Assembly: GCA_040882565.1 (NCBI GenBank)
Contig: JBBEAZ010000024.1
Span: forward strand, 1 to 64,000
Length of the DNA: 64,000 nucleotides
From: CF-162 sp040882565
Lineage (GTDB): Bacteria > Chloroflexota > Dehalococcoidia > SM23-28-2 > RBG-16-64-32
Direction of reading: 5' to 3'
The position numbers and the translations under genes are program-made. Below are positions 43,116-51,453 of this stretch, one piece after another. The notes below the pieces were generated by a model that saw only the letters and a program-made list of their open reading frames with translations, was not told where the DNA came from and ran no database searches. The stretch's first letter is position 1; each line of letters starts with the position of its first letter.

Positions 43116-44417
43116 ATGTCAGCACCCATGTCACACATCGGCGTCAACACCACGCAAAGAGTTGGTTTCTTGCTCTTGGCAGGGTTCGTCAGTTTGCTCG
43201 CAGTGGCGGCTCTCAGCGGCAATGGCAGCGGCGGTAGCGATGGCAGTGTGGCAGCCGTGCCCCATAAAACGGCGCCGGACCGCCTCGTTGTCGGGCCGGG
43301 CGAAGAGTACCAGACGATCAATGCTGCCCTCGAAGCGGCGGCCAGCGGCACCATCGTCGAGGTCAAGGCCGGCATCTACCCGGAGACTGTGCTGATCTCG
43401 GCCCCGGTCATCCTCGAGCCGTTCGGCGATGGCCCAGTCTGGATCGACGGCGACTGCGAACGTGACACCGGCATCTGGGTCTACAGCGGAGCGGCAGTCA
43501 GCGTTGCCGGCCTCGGCGTCCGCAACACAAACGGCGCAGGCGTCCTCATCGGCAACACCGGCGACGACGCCCAACCACCCAATCACGTTACCATCGACGG
43601 GCTGACGATCCAGGACTTCAACTGTAGCGAATCCGACGTCCAGGCCAATGCCGGCGTCGCCGTCTGGCACGCCCGCTGCTGCATGACGATCATCAACAAC
43701 ACGATCACTTATCGCACCTCCGGCGACGTTCACGGCCGCGGCGACGGGATCTGGTTCAAGAGCACGGACGAGACCCCCAGTGGCGGCAGTCACATCATCT
43801 CAGCCAACAGGATCACAGGCGGCTGGGATGGCATCGGCGGCGAGGCTGAGGACGAAATCCGCGGCTCATTCGATAGCCACAGCACGATCCAAGACAACGT
43901 CATCAAAGACTGCTGGGACGACGGCATCCAAGTCGAGGGCGGCAACGAGAACACTCGTGTCCGCCGCAACGACATCAGTGGCTGCGGCACAGGCATCGCC
44001 TTCGCGCCAACGCGCGTTGGCGTGCTTGACATCAAGCGAAACATCATCCACGACCTGGCGGTCGGTCTCTACGAGAACCAGTTCTGTTTCAAGGTGGGTG
44101 GTGATGGCCAGGAAAACGGCGTGGTCCATCTCACGGAGAACCTCTGTGACACCGAAGGCGACGGCATCATGCACACCAACTCGGGCCTGCCCGCGATCGT
44201 CTCCCGCGGCAACTGCTTCCTGGTCACTCGCTACGTTCTCCAAATCGGCGCTGAGTTGCCGGCGGGCACCAGTTTCGACGAGGACACGATGTGGACGTCC
44301 GATCCGGAGCGCTTCGTCTCGTGGAAAGGCAACATCTACGACAACATTCGACAGTTCCAGACGACCGGTGAAGAATCGTCCGGTGTCGAGTCCCGCGACT
44401 GCCCGATCGAGTTCTAA
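43116..44417 (+). CDS. Secreted or membrane-anchored right-handed beta-helix protein
   Basis: The 433-residue protein has an N-terminal hydrophobic segment (about 14-33) and then repeated strand-turn units typical of pectate-lyase-like parallel beta-helices (YQTINAALEAAASGTIVEVKAG, IINNTITY, ISANRITGGWDGI, IQDNVIKDCWDDGIQVEGG, VRRNDISGCGTGIAF). The catalytic residues of a known lyase are not recognisable, so the ligand is unknown, possibly surface polysaccharide. ATG 43116 is the first start after the divergent promoter region. A stand-alone winged-helix regulator follows. Confidence 0.8.
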   Translation: MSAPMSHIGVNTTQRVGFLLLAGFVSLLAVAALSGNGSGGSDGSVAAVPHKTAPDRLVVGPGEEYQTINAALEAAASGTIVEVKAGIYPETVLISAPVILEPFGDGPVWIDGDCERDTGIWVYSGAAVSVAGLGVRNTNGAGVLIGNTGDDAQPPNHVTIDGLTIQDFNCSESDVQANAGVAVWHARCCMTIINNTITYRTSGDVHGRGDGIWFKSTDETPSGGSHIISANRITGGWDGIGGEAEDEIRGSFDSHSTIQDNVIKDCWDDGIQVEGGNENTRVRRNDISGCGTGIAFAPTRVGVLDIKRNIIHDLAVGLYENQFCFKVGGDGQENGVVHLTENLCDTEGDGIMHTNSGLPAIVSRGNCFLVTRYVLQIGAELPAGTSFDEDTMWTSDPERFVSWKGNIYDNIRQFQTTGEESSGVESRDCPIEF

Positions 44418-44432
44418 CCACGTTCACTGACT

Positions 44433-44472
44433 GTTAACCGCAGTTAAGAATTGGTTTACCCCTGCATATACC
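44433..44472 (+). promoter_or_regulatory. Phased direct repeats and -10 upstream of the stand-alone winged-helix gene
   Basis: GTTAA (44433), GTTAA (44443) and GTTTA (44454) repeat at 10-11-bp spacing, the helical phasing of OmpR/PhoB-family binding boxes. TATACC (44467-44472) is a -10 candidate. The site may bind the winged-helix protein encoded just downstream. Confidence 0.45.
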
Positions 44473-44524
44473 GTCACGTGCGACGTTGGTCTCACCGAAC
44501 GGAACAACAGTCAGGTGGCGGGGC

Positions 44525-44869
44525 ATGACGCAGACGGCAGTACAAGTTGACGAGCGCTTCGAATACAAAAGTCTCGCTATCGATTGGCGCGAGATGCAGG
44601 TCACCGTTGACGGCCAGGCGGTGCACCTGACGCCACTCGAATTTCGCCTCCTGGCCCTGCTCGTCCGCAAGCGCGGCTGGGTCGTCACCTTTTCGCAGGC
44701 GCTCACAGAAGTCTGGGGTCCGGCATACGTCGCGGACCGCGCAAACCTCAAGCTCTACATCTGGTACCTGCGCCGCAAGATCGAGCGCGATCCCAGCAAC
44801 CCCGATTTGATCGTCACCCGCCGGGGAATGGGCTACATATTTGGTCCGCGCTCGGCAAACCTCGTCTGA
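44525..44869 (+). CDS. Stand-alone OmpR/PhoB-type winged-helix DNA-binding protein
   Basis: The 114-residue protein consists only of the C-terminal effector domain of an OmpR-type regulator (LTPLEFRLLALLVRKRGWVVTFSQALTEVWG...NLKLYIWYLRRKIERDP...VTRRGMGYIFG); no receiver domain precedes it. ATG 44525 has AGGTGG upstream. The domain closely resembles that of the full-length regulator at 47691 (KLYIWYLRQKIENDP). It may be constitutively active or controlled by amount. Confidence 0.82.
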   Translation: MTQTAVQVDERFEYKSLAIDWREMQVTVDGQAVHLTPLEFRLLALLVRKRGWVVTFSQALTEVWGPAYVADRANLKLYIWYLRRKIERDPSNPDLIVTRRGMGYIFGPRSANLV

Positions 44870-44970
44870 ACCCCAGATAGCTCGCCCGCCCATCCGAATT
44901 TGTGGTAGATCGCCCCACCGAGTCCCTGTAGCGCGTAGGCGTGAGCGCATCGAGCGGCGGCGCGCCTTCG

Positions 44971-46044
44971 TCAGACGGCGCGGGCTTTAGGACCTGCATC
45001 TTCGCTTCCTTGCATCAGTTCCAGCATCCGGAATGCCACGTGTTCCCAGGTGTACGGCTCTGCCTTGGCACGCGTCGAAACGGGGATCCGCCTCACGGAC
45101 TCGATAGCCGCCACCATCGCCTCATCACTTTCGACAAAGACCAGTCCGTCACCTGGCTCAAGAGCCATTGTCAGTCCGCCGTAGGGATAGGCGACAACAG
45201 GTAGGTTGCACGCCATCGCCTCGAGCACGCTGAGCGGAAACTCCATCGCCGAATCCTCGTCCCTCACCGGGAAGAGATAGGCGTCACACGCCTGGTAAAT
45301 CTCTTCGATGTCCCGCACGTAAGTGTCAATTAGGATGACGCCGGCGGCCTCCAGCCGTTTCCGAAGGCCCGCATCCTGACCCATGCTCTTGCCCGACACG
45401 ACAACGGGCGTTCCTACCTTGCGACAACCCATCAGTAGCTCCACGTTGCGCCCGGGCTTGATGTGTCCGACGTGTAGCACGAGGTAGTCATCTGCCGGGA
45501 GACTCCACTTCCCGCGCAGTTCGGCCTTCTTTGGGTCGTCCACTGGCTGAAAGCGAACGAGGTCCACGCCGGATGGCAGAAACTGCGCCGCCATCCCCAG
45601 CCACTCCATATAGCGGATCGTCTCCCGCGACTGCGCGAACACCTTGTCCGGCGTCATTTCGCTGACGACCAGCCGCCCGAGCGGGGTGTGGTGTCGCTGC
45701 TGCACCGCGATCATCGCGATCTTCGCCTTCGGAGCGCAGCGCTTCAGTATGCGCGCGCGCCAGAAGCTGAAGGCAGTGCCGGACGCCGAAGGGATATACA
45801 CGATCAGGTCCGGATTGATCTCCTCGATTTCATCGCGCAAGGCCCGCCCCATGAACAGCTTGTTGCCCGAGACGTGCTTCACCAGCGGGTGGGTCGCGTT
45901 CTCCGTGCCGGTGGTTGAGATCCCGAACACAATCGCGTGCGCGCGAAACCCCTCCATGAGTTCCGTTGCGAACTTGCGGATGCCTTCGTCGAGCGTCCCG
46001 CCCATGTGCTCGGAGACGACGGCGACGCGGCGGATCAGTCTCAT
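44971..46044 (-). CDS. Glycosyltransferase, GT4-like
   Basis: The 357-residue protein has a GT-B fold C-terminal domain with DYLVLHVGHIKPGRN and the EFPLSVLEAMACNLPVVAYPYGG donor-binding motif. ATG 46044 (MRLIRRVAVVSEHMG) overlaps the upstream glycosyltransferase stop by 4 nt; sequence further upstream in frame is antisense to that gene and not real. It is probably involved in cell-surface or exopolysaccharide assembly with its upstream partner. Confidence 0.85.
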   Translation of the reverse strand: MRLIRRVAVVSEHMGGTLDEGIRKFATELMEGFRAHAIVFGISTTGTENATHPLVKHVSGNKLFMGRALRDEIEEINPDLIVYIPSASGTAFSFWRARILKRCAPKAKIAMIAVQQRHHTPLGRLVVSEMTPDKVFAQSRETIRYMEWLGMAAQFLPSGVDLVRFQPVDDPKKAELRGKWSLPADDYLVLHVGHIKPGRNVELLMGCRKVGTPVVVSGKSMGQDAGLRKRLEAAGVILIDTYVRDIEEIYQACDAYLFPVRDEDSAMEFPLSVLEAMACNLPVVAYPYGGLTMALEPGDGLVFVESDEAMVAAIESVRRIPVSTRAKAEPYTWEHVAFRMLELMQGSEDAGPKARAV

Positions 46045-47234
46045 CTGCCACCACCGATCACAATGGTCTCCGCACCTGCTCGTGCGGCGACCTTGCGCTC
46101 CCATAGGCCGAGATACAGGTTCTCGTACGCGCGAACCATCGTCGGCAAGGTGAACCGGCGCTCGAACGCAGCGCGGCCGCGATCGCCCAAGCGCGTGGCC
46201 AGTGCGGGCGACGTGAGCACCCGCAACGTGGCCGTCGCCATCGCCACCGCATCCCCGGGTGACACAAACAACCCAGCTTCGCTCGAGGCGAACAGCTCCC
46301 GGTTGCCGCCGATGTCGGTCGCAACGATGGGCCGCGAAAGGCCCATCGCTTCGAGCAGGAAGTTGGAACAGCCTTCGTGGTCGCACGACGACAGCACCGC
46401 AACGTCCATCGCCCCGATGTACGGCGCGATCTGTGTGCGGTGACCCGCGAATATCGCGCTCGCACCCAGACCAAGGTCCCGCGCGCGTTCCTCAAGTTGC
46501 TCTCTCAGCGGGCCGTCTCCGACGATCAGAAAGCGGGTGCTCGGAACGTGTCGCTTCATGATCGAAGCGGCTAGGAGAAATGTCTCGTGGTCCTTCGCTG
46601 GCGTCAGGTTCGCCACGATACCGACTACTGGCTCATCCGCGCGCACTCCGAGGGATGCACGGGCAGCATCGCGGTCTGCGGGCGTGCAGGTCGTGCGTTC
46701 CGGCGCCACGCCGTTGTATATCACCCGAACCTTGTCTTCGCGGACGCCACGCGACCGTAAGTACGCTGCGCCCGCCTCGCTGTTGGGCACGATAACGTCG
46801 GCGAAGCGCGCTAGGCGGTCTTCAACGTAGCGATAAAGCTTGTTGCCGACGCTCGTGTTCAGGCGCACGCCGCAACGCTCCGTCGCGATCTTGATTGGCG
46901 TCCGCGCAATCATCGCCGCTGTCAGCCCAAGAGCCGTCGCTGGCGTAAGGAACGGCTGGATGATGTCTACTTCCTCCCGCTTCAACATCCCCGCGAGCCT
47001 CATGGCCGCTCCGAAGTCCCACTTGCGCTTGCGCTCAAGCGAAACGAGATCTACTCCGTCGCGGTTGTCGAGGTCGGCCTCCACCGGCTCGCCGGAGTAG
47101 AGAGTCACCACGAGAACGCGGAAGCGCTCCTTGTTCAGGCCGCGCGCCAGCTCGACTAGCTGCCGCTCCGCGCCGCCAATCCGCAGATCGTTGATGAGCA
47201 GGCAGACGCTTAGCTTTGGTTGGTTGCCCATCAT
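46041..47234 (-). CDS. Glycosyltransferase, GT4 family
   Basis: The 397-residue protein has the N-terminal LRIGGAERQLVELARGLN motif and the C-terminal SCDHEGCSNFLLEAMGLSRPIVATDIGGNREL donor-binding motif of GT4 enzymes that extend lipid-linked or surface glycans. ATG 47234 overlaps the TGA of the upstream O-antigen ligase remnant (TGATG), with AAGG nearby; GTG 47246 is an alternative. Confidence 0.88.
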   Translation of the reverse strand: MMGNQPKLSVCLLINDLRIGGAERQLVELARGLNKERFRVLVVTLYSGEPVEADLDNRDGVDLVSLERKRKWDFGAAMRLAGMLKREEVDIIQPFLTPATALGLTAAMIARTPIKIATERCGVRLNTSVGNKLYRYVEDRLARFADVIVPNSEAGAAYLRSRGVREDKVRVIYNGVAPERTTCTPADRDAARASLGVRADEPVVGIVANLTPAKDHETFLLAASIMKRHVPSTRFLIVGDGPLREQLEERARDLGLGASAIFAGHRTQIAPYIGAMDVAVLSSCDHEGCSNFLLEAMGLSRPIVATDIGGNRELFASSEAGLFVSPGDAVAMATATLRVLTSPALATRLGDRGRAAFERRFTLPTMVRAYENLYLGLWERKVAARAGAETIVIGGGR

Positions 47235-47497
47235 CAGGCCTTCCACGCGAATTCCTTGCCGCTGCGCATCAGCTTCGGGATCAAGCCCTCCACGACAACG
47301 AGCGGCCTGTCTACTCTCAACAGAACAAGCGAGAAGCCAGCGATGATCCAGAAGGCGAGCGATCCTTCGAAGAAGTTGTGAAACAACGAGTTCGTCTCGT
47401 AAGCCACCAGCGCGGCCAGCCCGCCCATACCGAGGCCGCGGATCACCTGGTCCGCGGCGTTCCGATGATGGTTATCGTGTTCATCTCGGGTTCGACG
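47234..47497 (-). pseudogene. C-terminal remnant of an O-antigen ligase/polymerase-like membrane protein
   Basis: The frame is open from a stop at 47498-47500 to the TGA at 47234 and reads ...DQVIRGLGMGGLAALVAYETNSLFHNFFEG, then a hydrophobic helix (SLAFWIIAGFSLVLL). This is the usual end of O-antigen ligase (Wzy_C/WaaL-like) proteins, with NSLFHNFF near the last membrane helix. The other ten or so membrane helices are missing. GTG 47446 would give a 70-residue product, still coupled to the glycosyltransferase. Confidence 0.6.
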
Positions 47498-47588
47498 TTA
47501 TCTTCGTTTAGTTTGGGTAAAGTCTGCGCCAAGTTTGAGGACGGTCAGAAGATGGTCTGAAGCCGCACGGCGGGTGTTCAGATGAAGT

Positions 47589-47615
47589 CAGGAAGTGATA
47601 AAGGGCCTTCCTGAA
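47589..47615. promoter_or_regulatory. Inverted repeat upstream of the response regulator gene
   Basis: TCAGGAAG (47589-47596) and CTTCCTGA (47608-47615) are separated by 11 nt, 76 nt before ATG 47691, and are followed by ACGGTTTTAG. It could be a regulator site or the terminator of an upstream transcript. The rest of the 455-nt gap (47236-47690) holds only the ligase remnant. Confidence 0.35.
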
Positions 47616-47690
47616 CGGTTTTAGGGATGTAACGAGCATTTCTACGCGATGACATCATTGACGCCGTCATCCGAAACTCAGGAGCCCGCA

Positions 47691-48377
47691 ATGCTAGGAC
47701 GAACGCTCGCACTGATAATCGACGGCGATAAGCGTGACCTCGCGGCGGGCACCGCGCTGCTCAACGTGCATGGGTACGACACCGCCGAGGCCGGCGACGG
47801 CCTCAACGGACTACGCCAGTTCTTCAACCTCCACCCGGACATCGTCATCGTTGACCTCGACGTCAGCGAGATGTCCGGGTGGACGGTCGTCACACGCATC
47901 CGTGAGCTATCCGAGACGCCCGTCGTCATCACAGCCGAGGACGCGACGAACGAGGACGTCTCGCGCGCCCTCGACCTCGGCGTCGACGGCTTCCTCGCCA
48001 AGCCCTACGACCCCATGGAACTCATCAGCCGCCTTCACGCCATCCAAAACCGCTCGATGGAGACAGACGAGAAGCGCTGGGTCTACCAGCGCAACGGTCT
48101 CACGGTCGACCTGCGCAGTTGCGAGGTCTTGGTCCACGGGAAGACCGTCGGACTCACCGGCACCGAGTACAAGCTCCTGACCTACCTCATCGACCGCCGC
48201 GGCTGGGTACTCTCGCAGGACCAGATCCTCAGCCACGTCTGGGGCTCCGACTACGTCGGCAACCGCAGCCAGGTCAAGCTCTACATCTGGTACCTGCGCC
48301 AGAAGATCGAGAACGACCCGAGTAAGCCCCTGATGGTCGTCACCAAGCGCGGCCTTGGCTACACCTTCGTCGGCTAG
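47691..48377 (+). CDS. OmpR/PhoB-family response regulator
   Basis: The 228-residue protein has an N-terminal receiver domain (phospho-Asp in IVDLDVSEMSG, switch Thr in VITAEDA, Lys in LAKPYDP) and a C-terminal winged helix (LTGTEYKLLTYLIDRRGWVLSQDQILSHVWG...RGLGYTFVG). The acidic pocket reads DGD instead of the usual DD. ATG 47691 with AGGAG 7 nt upstream is preferred over ATG 47649. No kinase gene is adjacent; the orphan kinase at 35507 is the nearest. Confidence 0.9.
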   Translation: MLGRTLALIIDGDKRDLAAGTALLNVHGYDTAEAGDGLNGLRQFFNLHPDIVIVDLDVSEMSGWTVVTRIRELSETPVVITAEDATNEDVSRALDLGVDGFLAKPYDPMELISRLHAIQNRSMETDEKRWVYQRNGLTVDLRSCEVLVHGKTVGLTGTEYKLLTYLIDRRGWVLSQDQILSHVWGSDYVGNRSQVKLYIWYLRQKIENDPSKPLMVVTKRGLGYTFVG

Positions 48378-48402
48378 GATGGCCACCCGCTAGAATCCGA
48401 GC

Positions 48403-49118
48403 ATGACCCTTGTCCTCGGCGTTGACGGCTGCCCGCAAGGCTGGTGCACTGTTTCACTAGACACCGACACCGATGCTCTTGGGCCAGCCCACTTCGCGAC
48501 GTTTCGCGAAGTGGGCTGGCAACTGACGCCGCCGTCATCGCCATCGACATCCCGATCGGGCTCATGGAAGGCCCCGGCGGCCGCGACTGTGATCGCGCGG
48601 CCCGCGCCCTCCTCGGCTGGCCGCGAATGACTAGCGTCTTCTCTCCGCCAGCTCGACAGACCCTCAAATGGTGCTGCTCGGACTACAAGCGAGCATGCCG
48701 AATAAACTTCGCTAACACCAAGCGCAAGATAAGCCAGCAGGCATTCTATATCGGTCCCAAGATCCGCGAAGTCGACGATACGATGACCCGGCCTCGCGCA
48801 CGCAGAGTCTATGAAGCGCACCCCGAAGTCTCCTTCGCCGCACTCAACACGCCTGGGGGCGCAATGAGGTTTCGCAAATCGAAGCACGCTGGCCGCACCG
48901 AGCGCTGGGCTCTCCTTCGCCGCATCTTCCCCGAACTCCCACCAGAACCAAGGCTCCCCGACGCGCTCAGCCGTCTCTGTGACCGCGAAGACTACATCGA
49001 CGCCCTGGTTTGCGCCTGGACTGCCGCGCGCATCCACGCCGGCGAGGCCGACCCGCTCCCCGCTGACCCGCCACGTGACAACAAACTTCTGCGCATGGCC
49101 ATCTGGCGCCCGCGCTAG
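48403..49118 (+). pseudogene. DUF429 family protein (predicted nuclease), frameshifted
   Basis: The first 35 codons (MTLVLGVDGCPQGWCTVSLD...FATFREV) are the normal start of DUF429 proteins. The rest of the family sequence (AAVIAIDIPIGLMEGPGGRDCDRAAR, RVYEAHPEVSFAALN, DREDYIDALVCAWTAARIHAGEA) is in another frame, open from 48444 to 49118. The break falls inside or right next to a perfect 16-bp hairpin (48484-48519). Family members resemble RNase H-fold proteins of unknown role. TAGAAT (48391-48396) lies 6 nt before the ATG. The 3' end overlaps the convergent VTT gene by 4 nt. Confidence 0.75.
48484..48519. repeat. Perfect 16-bp hairpin at the DUF429 frameshift
   Basis: CCAGCCCACTTCGCGA (48484-48499), loop CGTT, and its exact reverse complement (48504-48519). 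Perfect arms of this length inside a coding sequence are unexpected. Confidence 0.9.
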
Positions 49119-49822
49119 AACGCGTCGATTACCCGGTCGACCAACTCCTTGCCCAGCGTCACCAGCAGGATCACCCGAATCGTCTTACCTATGCCCACGG
49201 CGACTATGAAGCGCCAGAAGTTCATTCGCACGGCGCCGGCCGTGATCCCAGCAAACTCGAAGAACGGGTTCGGGATGGCCGAGAGCACGAGCAGCGTCAG
49301 GAAGCCGTAGTGCGCCATCAGCCAGTCCACCCAGCTCGCAAACCGCCGCATCAGCTGCCCAAACCGACCCTTCGCAGACACCTGCCGCTCTTCGGCCAGG
49401 CCCCGCCCAATGGAGCCCGTCAGGTACGCTGTCGACTCGGCGAGCGTCATCCCCAACGACCCGGCGACCACCACTCCGGGAACGAAGAGCCGGTCGGCAC
49501 CAGCGATTATCAGCGCCTGCCCGGCCGCCGTCAGCCCCGGGACCGGGATGAACCCCGTCGCCGTCCCGAGGAAGTTCGCGGCGAAGATGCCGAAGTATCC
49601 GAACTGATCGAACTGATCTTCACCCAACCAGCCGAACGCAACGGGGATCGCCGTCCCGAGGAACGCCGCGAGAAGGATGAACACCATGCCGCCGATCAGG
49701 AGCCCGCGCGGGAACCGGTCCGTCGGCAGCCACGACGGCATGTCGAGGACGATGCGCCGCGGGGGAGGCTCCGTTATCGGCGGATCGTCCTGCGCCGGAC
49801 GCGGCAGGGCCTCGTCTGTCAT
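49115..49822 (-). CDS. DedA/VTT-domain membrane protein
   Basis: The 235-residue protein has about five transmembrane segments and the VTT (SNARE-associated) features GFIPVPGLTAAGQALIIAG, the re-entrant loop motif and AIPNPFFEFAGITAGAVRMNFWRFI. DedA-family proteins move lipids or undecaprenyl phosphate or affect membrane potential; the exact role here is unknown. It converges on the DUF429 gene with 4 nt overlap. Confidence 0.82.
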   Translation of the reverse strand: MTDEALPRPAQDDPPITEPPPRRIVLDMPSWLPTDRFPRGLLIGGMVFILLAAFLGTAIPVAFGWLGEDQFDQFGYFGIFAANFLGTATGFIPVPGLTAAGQALIIAGADRLFVPGVVVAGSLGMTLAESTAYLTGSIGRGLAEERQVSAKGRFGQLMRRFASWVDWLMAHYGFLTLLVLSAIPNPFFEFAGITAGAVRMNFWRFIVAVGIGKTIRVILLVTLGKELVDRVIDAF

Positions 49823-49862
49823 CCAGTCCAGTATACTTTCGCGTCTATCAGGATCGCGGCGG

Positions 49863-50678
49863 CTACCTAGCCCACCAGACGATCCCCTGCGGCCGCTCGC
49901 TGGCGTCCCGCATAGCGACGCCCTCAGGCGTCTCGATGACGAACTGGGGTGCTATTTCGCGGAGGCGCGCTTCTTTGTCGCTCCCCGGCGCGATGTACAG
50001 GAAGTGCCGCGCCATCGCGATGGCCGTCTCCAGGTTGGGGAGCGACCGGGGCCCTCCCGCCGGCGCCATCTCCACGTTGGGATAGACGCCCATTTCCCAC
50101 AACATGGGCAATAGCTCCGCCAGCCCCGGCAGATCGATCCGCTTCTCCTCATGAACGGCGTTCCAGATCGCGGACATTCGGGTCAACGGCGCATCCATAT
50201 AGAGAACAATCGCCACCCGCTCGCGAGCGTGCTCAGCCAGCCGCTTCACGAACGGCTCGATCTCGGCGACGCCATAGACCACGTTCGCGCAGAGTACGAC
50301 GTCCGCCGGTTCAACATCCGTCTCTTCCCAGTTTGCGTGGATCGCACTCACGTTAGCGATCTTCGCCTCATCAGCCGCACGCCGCAGCGCATCGAGCATC
50401 GACGGCGACGAGTCGACCACGGTGACGTGCTTCGACTTGAGGGCCAACGGCAGCGCGTACCGCCCGGCGCCACCACCCACGTCGAGGACGGTGGACTCGC
50501 CTGTCAGCCCGGGTACAAGCGCATTGACCACAGGATCATCTGTCCGGAAAGGGTCATCCCAAAATCGTTCGGCCAGCGTGCTCCACAGATCCGCGTACTC
50601 AACATCACCCTGGGTACGTGCCGTCTGCTCGTGGTGGGATTCCACTCGGGTGCGCCACATCTCGATCGCTGACGTCAT
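49863..50678 (-). CDS. Class I SAM-dependent methyltransferase
   Basis: The 271-residue protein has motif I VLDVGGGAGRYALPLA, motif II-like VTVVDSSPSMLDALR and DVVLCANVVYGV. The substrate is unknown. ATG 50678 is preceded by TAGGAG and lies 9 nt after the padR stop, so it is the second or third gene of the PadR-controlled unit. Confidence 0.85.
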   Translation of the reverse strand: MTSAIEMWRTRVESHHEQTARTQGDVEYADLWSTLAERFWDDPFRTDDPVVNALVPGLTGESTVLDVGGGAGRYALPLALKSKHVTVVDSSPSMLDALRRAADEAKIANVSAIHANWEETDVEPADVVLCANVVYGVAEIEPFVKRLAEHARERVAIVLYMDAPLTRMSAIWNAVHEEKRIDLPGLAELLPMLWEMGVYPNVEMAPAGGPRSLPNLETAIAMARHFLYIAPGSDKEARLREIAPQFVIETPEGVAMRDASERPQGIVWWAR

Positions 50679-50687
50679 CTCAATCTC

Positions 50688-51233
50688 CTACAGGTTCTCT
50701 AGGTCCGCCGCGGCGTTGCTCAAAACCTTGCGGACCTTCTCGATCTTCGCCTCGTCGCCGCCGGCCGCCGCCTTGAAGGCGACCCGTGCCAGGCGCAGCG
50801 CCGGGCCCCATACTTCCATGCCGCCGGCGCTCATCGCGTCGCTCCAGTCGCCCCAGTTCGAGGCACGGCTCCAGATGCGGTCGATCGTTTCCTTCTGTTG
50901 GTCAAGTTCCTTGCGGCCGTCGTCCGTGATCGTGAAGACGCGCTTCCCGTCGTCACGTACCTCAACCCGCACGAGCCCTTCGTCTTCCATCATTTGGAGA
51001 TTCGGGTAGACCGTCCCGGCGCTCGCCTTGTACATGCCGCCTGAGCGCGCCTCCATCTCCTTCATCAACTCGTATCCGTGCTTGGGCCCGTCCTTCAGCA
51101 ACGAAAGCAGCGCGATCCGCACTTCGCCCGACTCAAAGAACTTTCCTCGAAAACCCCAGGGGCCGCCCTGGTCGTGCTCCTGGCCAAAACCGAACCAACT
51201 TCGCCCGTGCCGGGCGCCGTGTCTACCACGCAT
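50688..51233 (-). CDS. PadR-family transcriptional repressor
   Basis: The 181-residue protein has a histidine/arginine/glycine-rich N-terminus, then the PadR winged helix (VRIALLSLLKDGPKHGYELMKEME...GTVYPNLQMMEDEGLVRVE...YTI-like ITDDGRKEL) and a helical C-terminal dimerisation region. PadR proteins repress stress or drug-response genes, often their own. A matching palindrome lies in the promoter of this unit. Its ATG overlaps the end of a 37-codon ORF upstream. Confidence 0.88.
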   Translation of the reverse strand: MRGRHGARHGRSWFGFGQEHDQGGPWGFRGKFFESGEVRIALLSLLKDGPKHGYELMKEMEARSGGMYKASAGTVYPNLQMMEDEGLVRVEVRDDGKRVFTITDDGRKELDQQKETIDRIWSRASNWGDWSDAMSAGGMEVWGPALRLARVAFKAAAGGDEAKIEKVRKVLSNAAADLENL

Positions 51234-51336
51234 CCCATTGCCAGCCTTCCTCGTGACGTCGCTCCTCGTGGGGTCGCCGGTGTGTGATCACGAAGAGACC
51301 GAGAACAAGTGCCAGCCCAATCAAAATCTTCTTCAT
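51223..51336 (-). CDS. 37-residue single-helix membrane peptide upstream of padR
   Basis: The ATG (complement of 51334-51336) has GGAGG 7 nt upstream. The peptide begins MKKILIGLALVLGLFVITH, one membrane helix, followed by an Arg/His/Glu-rich tail ending in WQWDAW. The stop lies 11 nt inside padR, so the two are translationally coupled. A consensus promoter with a palindrome lies 37 nt upstream. No family is known to me; a role as signal receptor or leader peptide is speculation. Confidence 0.6.
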   Translation of the reverse strand: MKKILIGLALVLGLFVITHRRPHEERRHEEGWQWDAW

Positions 51337-51372
51337 GATCTTGCCTCCGACATATCTTCCGTCCTGTCGCGC

Positions 51373-51401
51373 ACTGTATCGTGCGATACATCGCCTGTCA
51401 A
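51373..51401 (-). promoter_or_regulatory. Promoter with PadR-type operator
   Basis: On the minus strand TTGACA (51396-51401), a 17-nt spacer and TACAGT (51373-51378) form a near-consensus promoter. The perfect palindrome TGTATCGTGCGATACA (51375-51390) covers the -10 and most of the spacer, so a bound repressor would block polymerase. The gene cluster behind it encodes a PadR protein, which suggests autoregulation. Confidence 0.7.
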
Positions 51402-51418
51402 GTCCCTTTCACGTCCCC

Positions 51419-51447
51419 TTCACGTCCCCTTCCGCCTCGCCTACAAT
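51419..51447 (+). promoter_or_regulatory. Promoter of the gamma-glutamyltransferase-like gene
   Basis: TTCACG (51419-51424), a 17-nt spacer and TACAAT (51442-51447), which ends 6 nt before ATG 51454. Transcription would begin at the start codon. Confidence 0.5.
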
Positions 51448-51453
51448 CGGCGC

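Noticed and set aside
44971..46386. 471-residue version of the second glycosyltransferase
   Set aside because: The first 114 residues are antisense-free only by chance and overlap the upstream glycosyltransferase in another frame; the family start fits ATG 46044.
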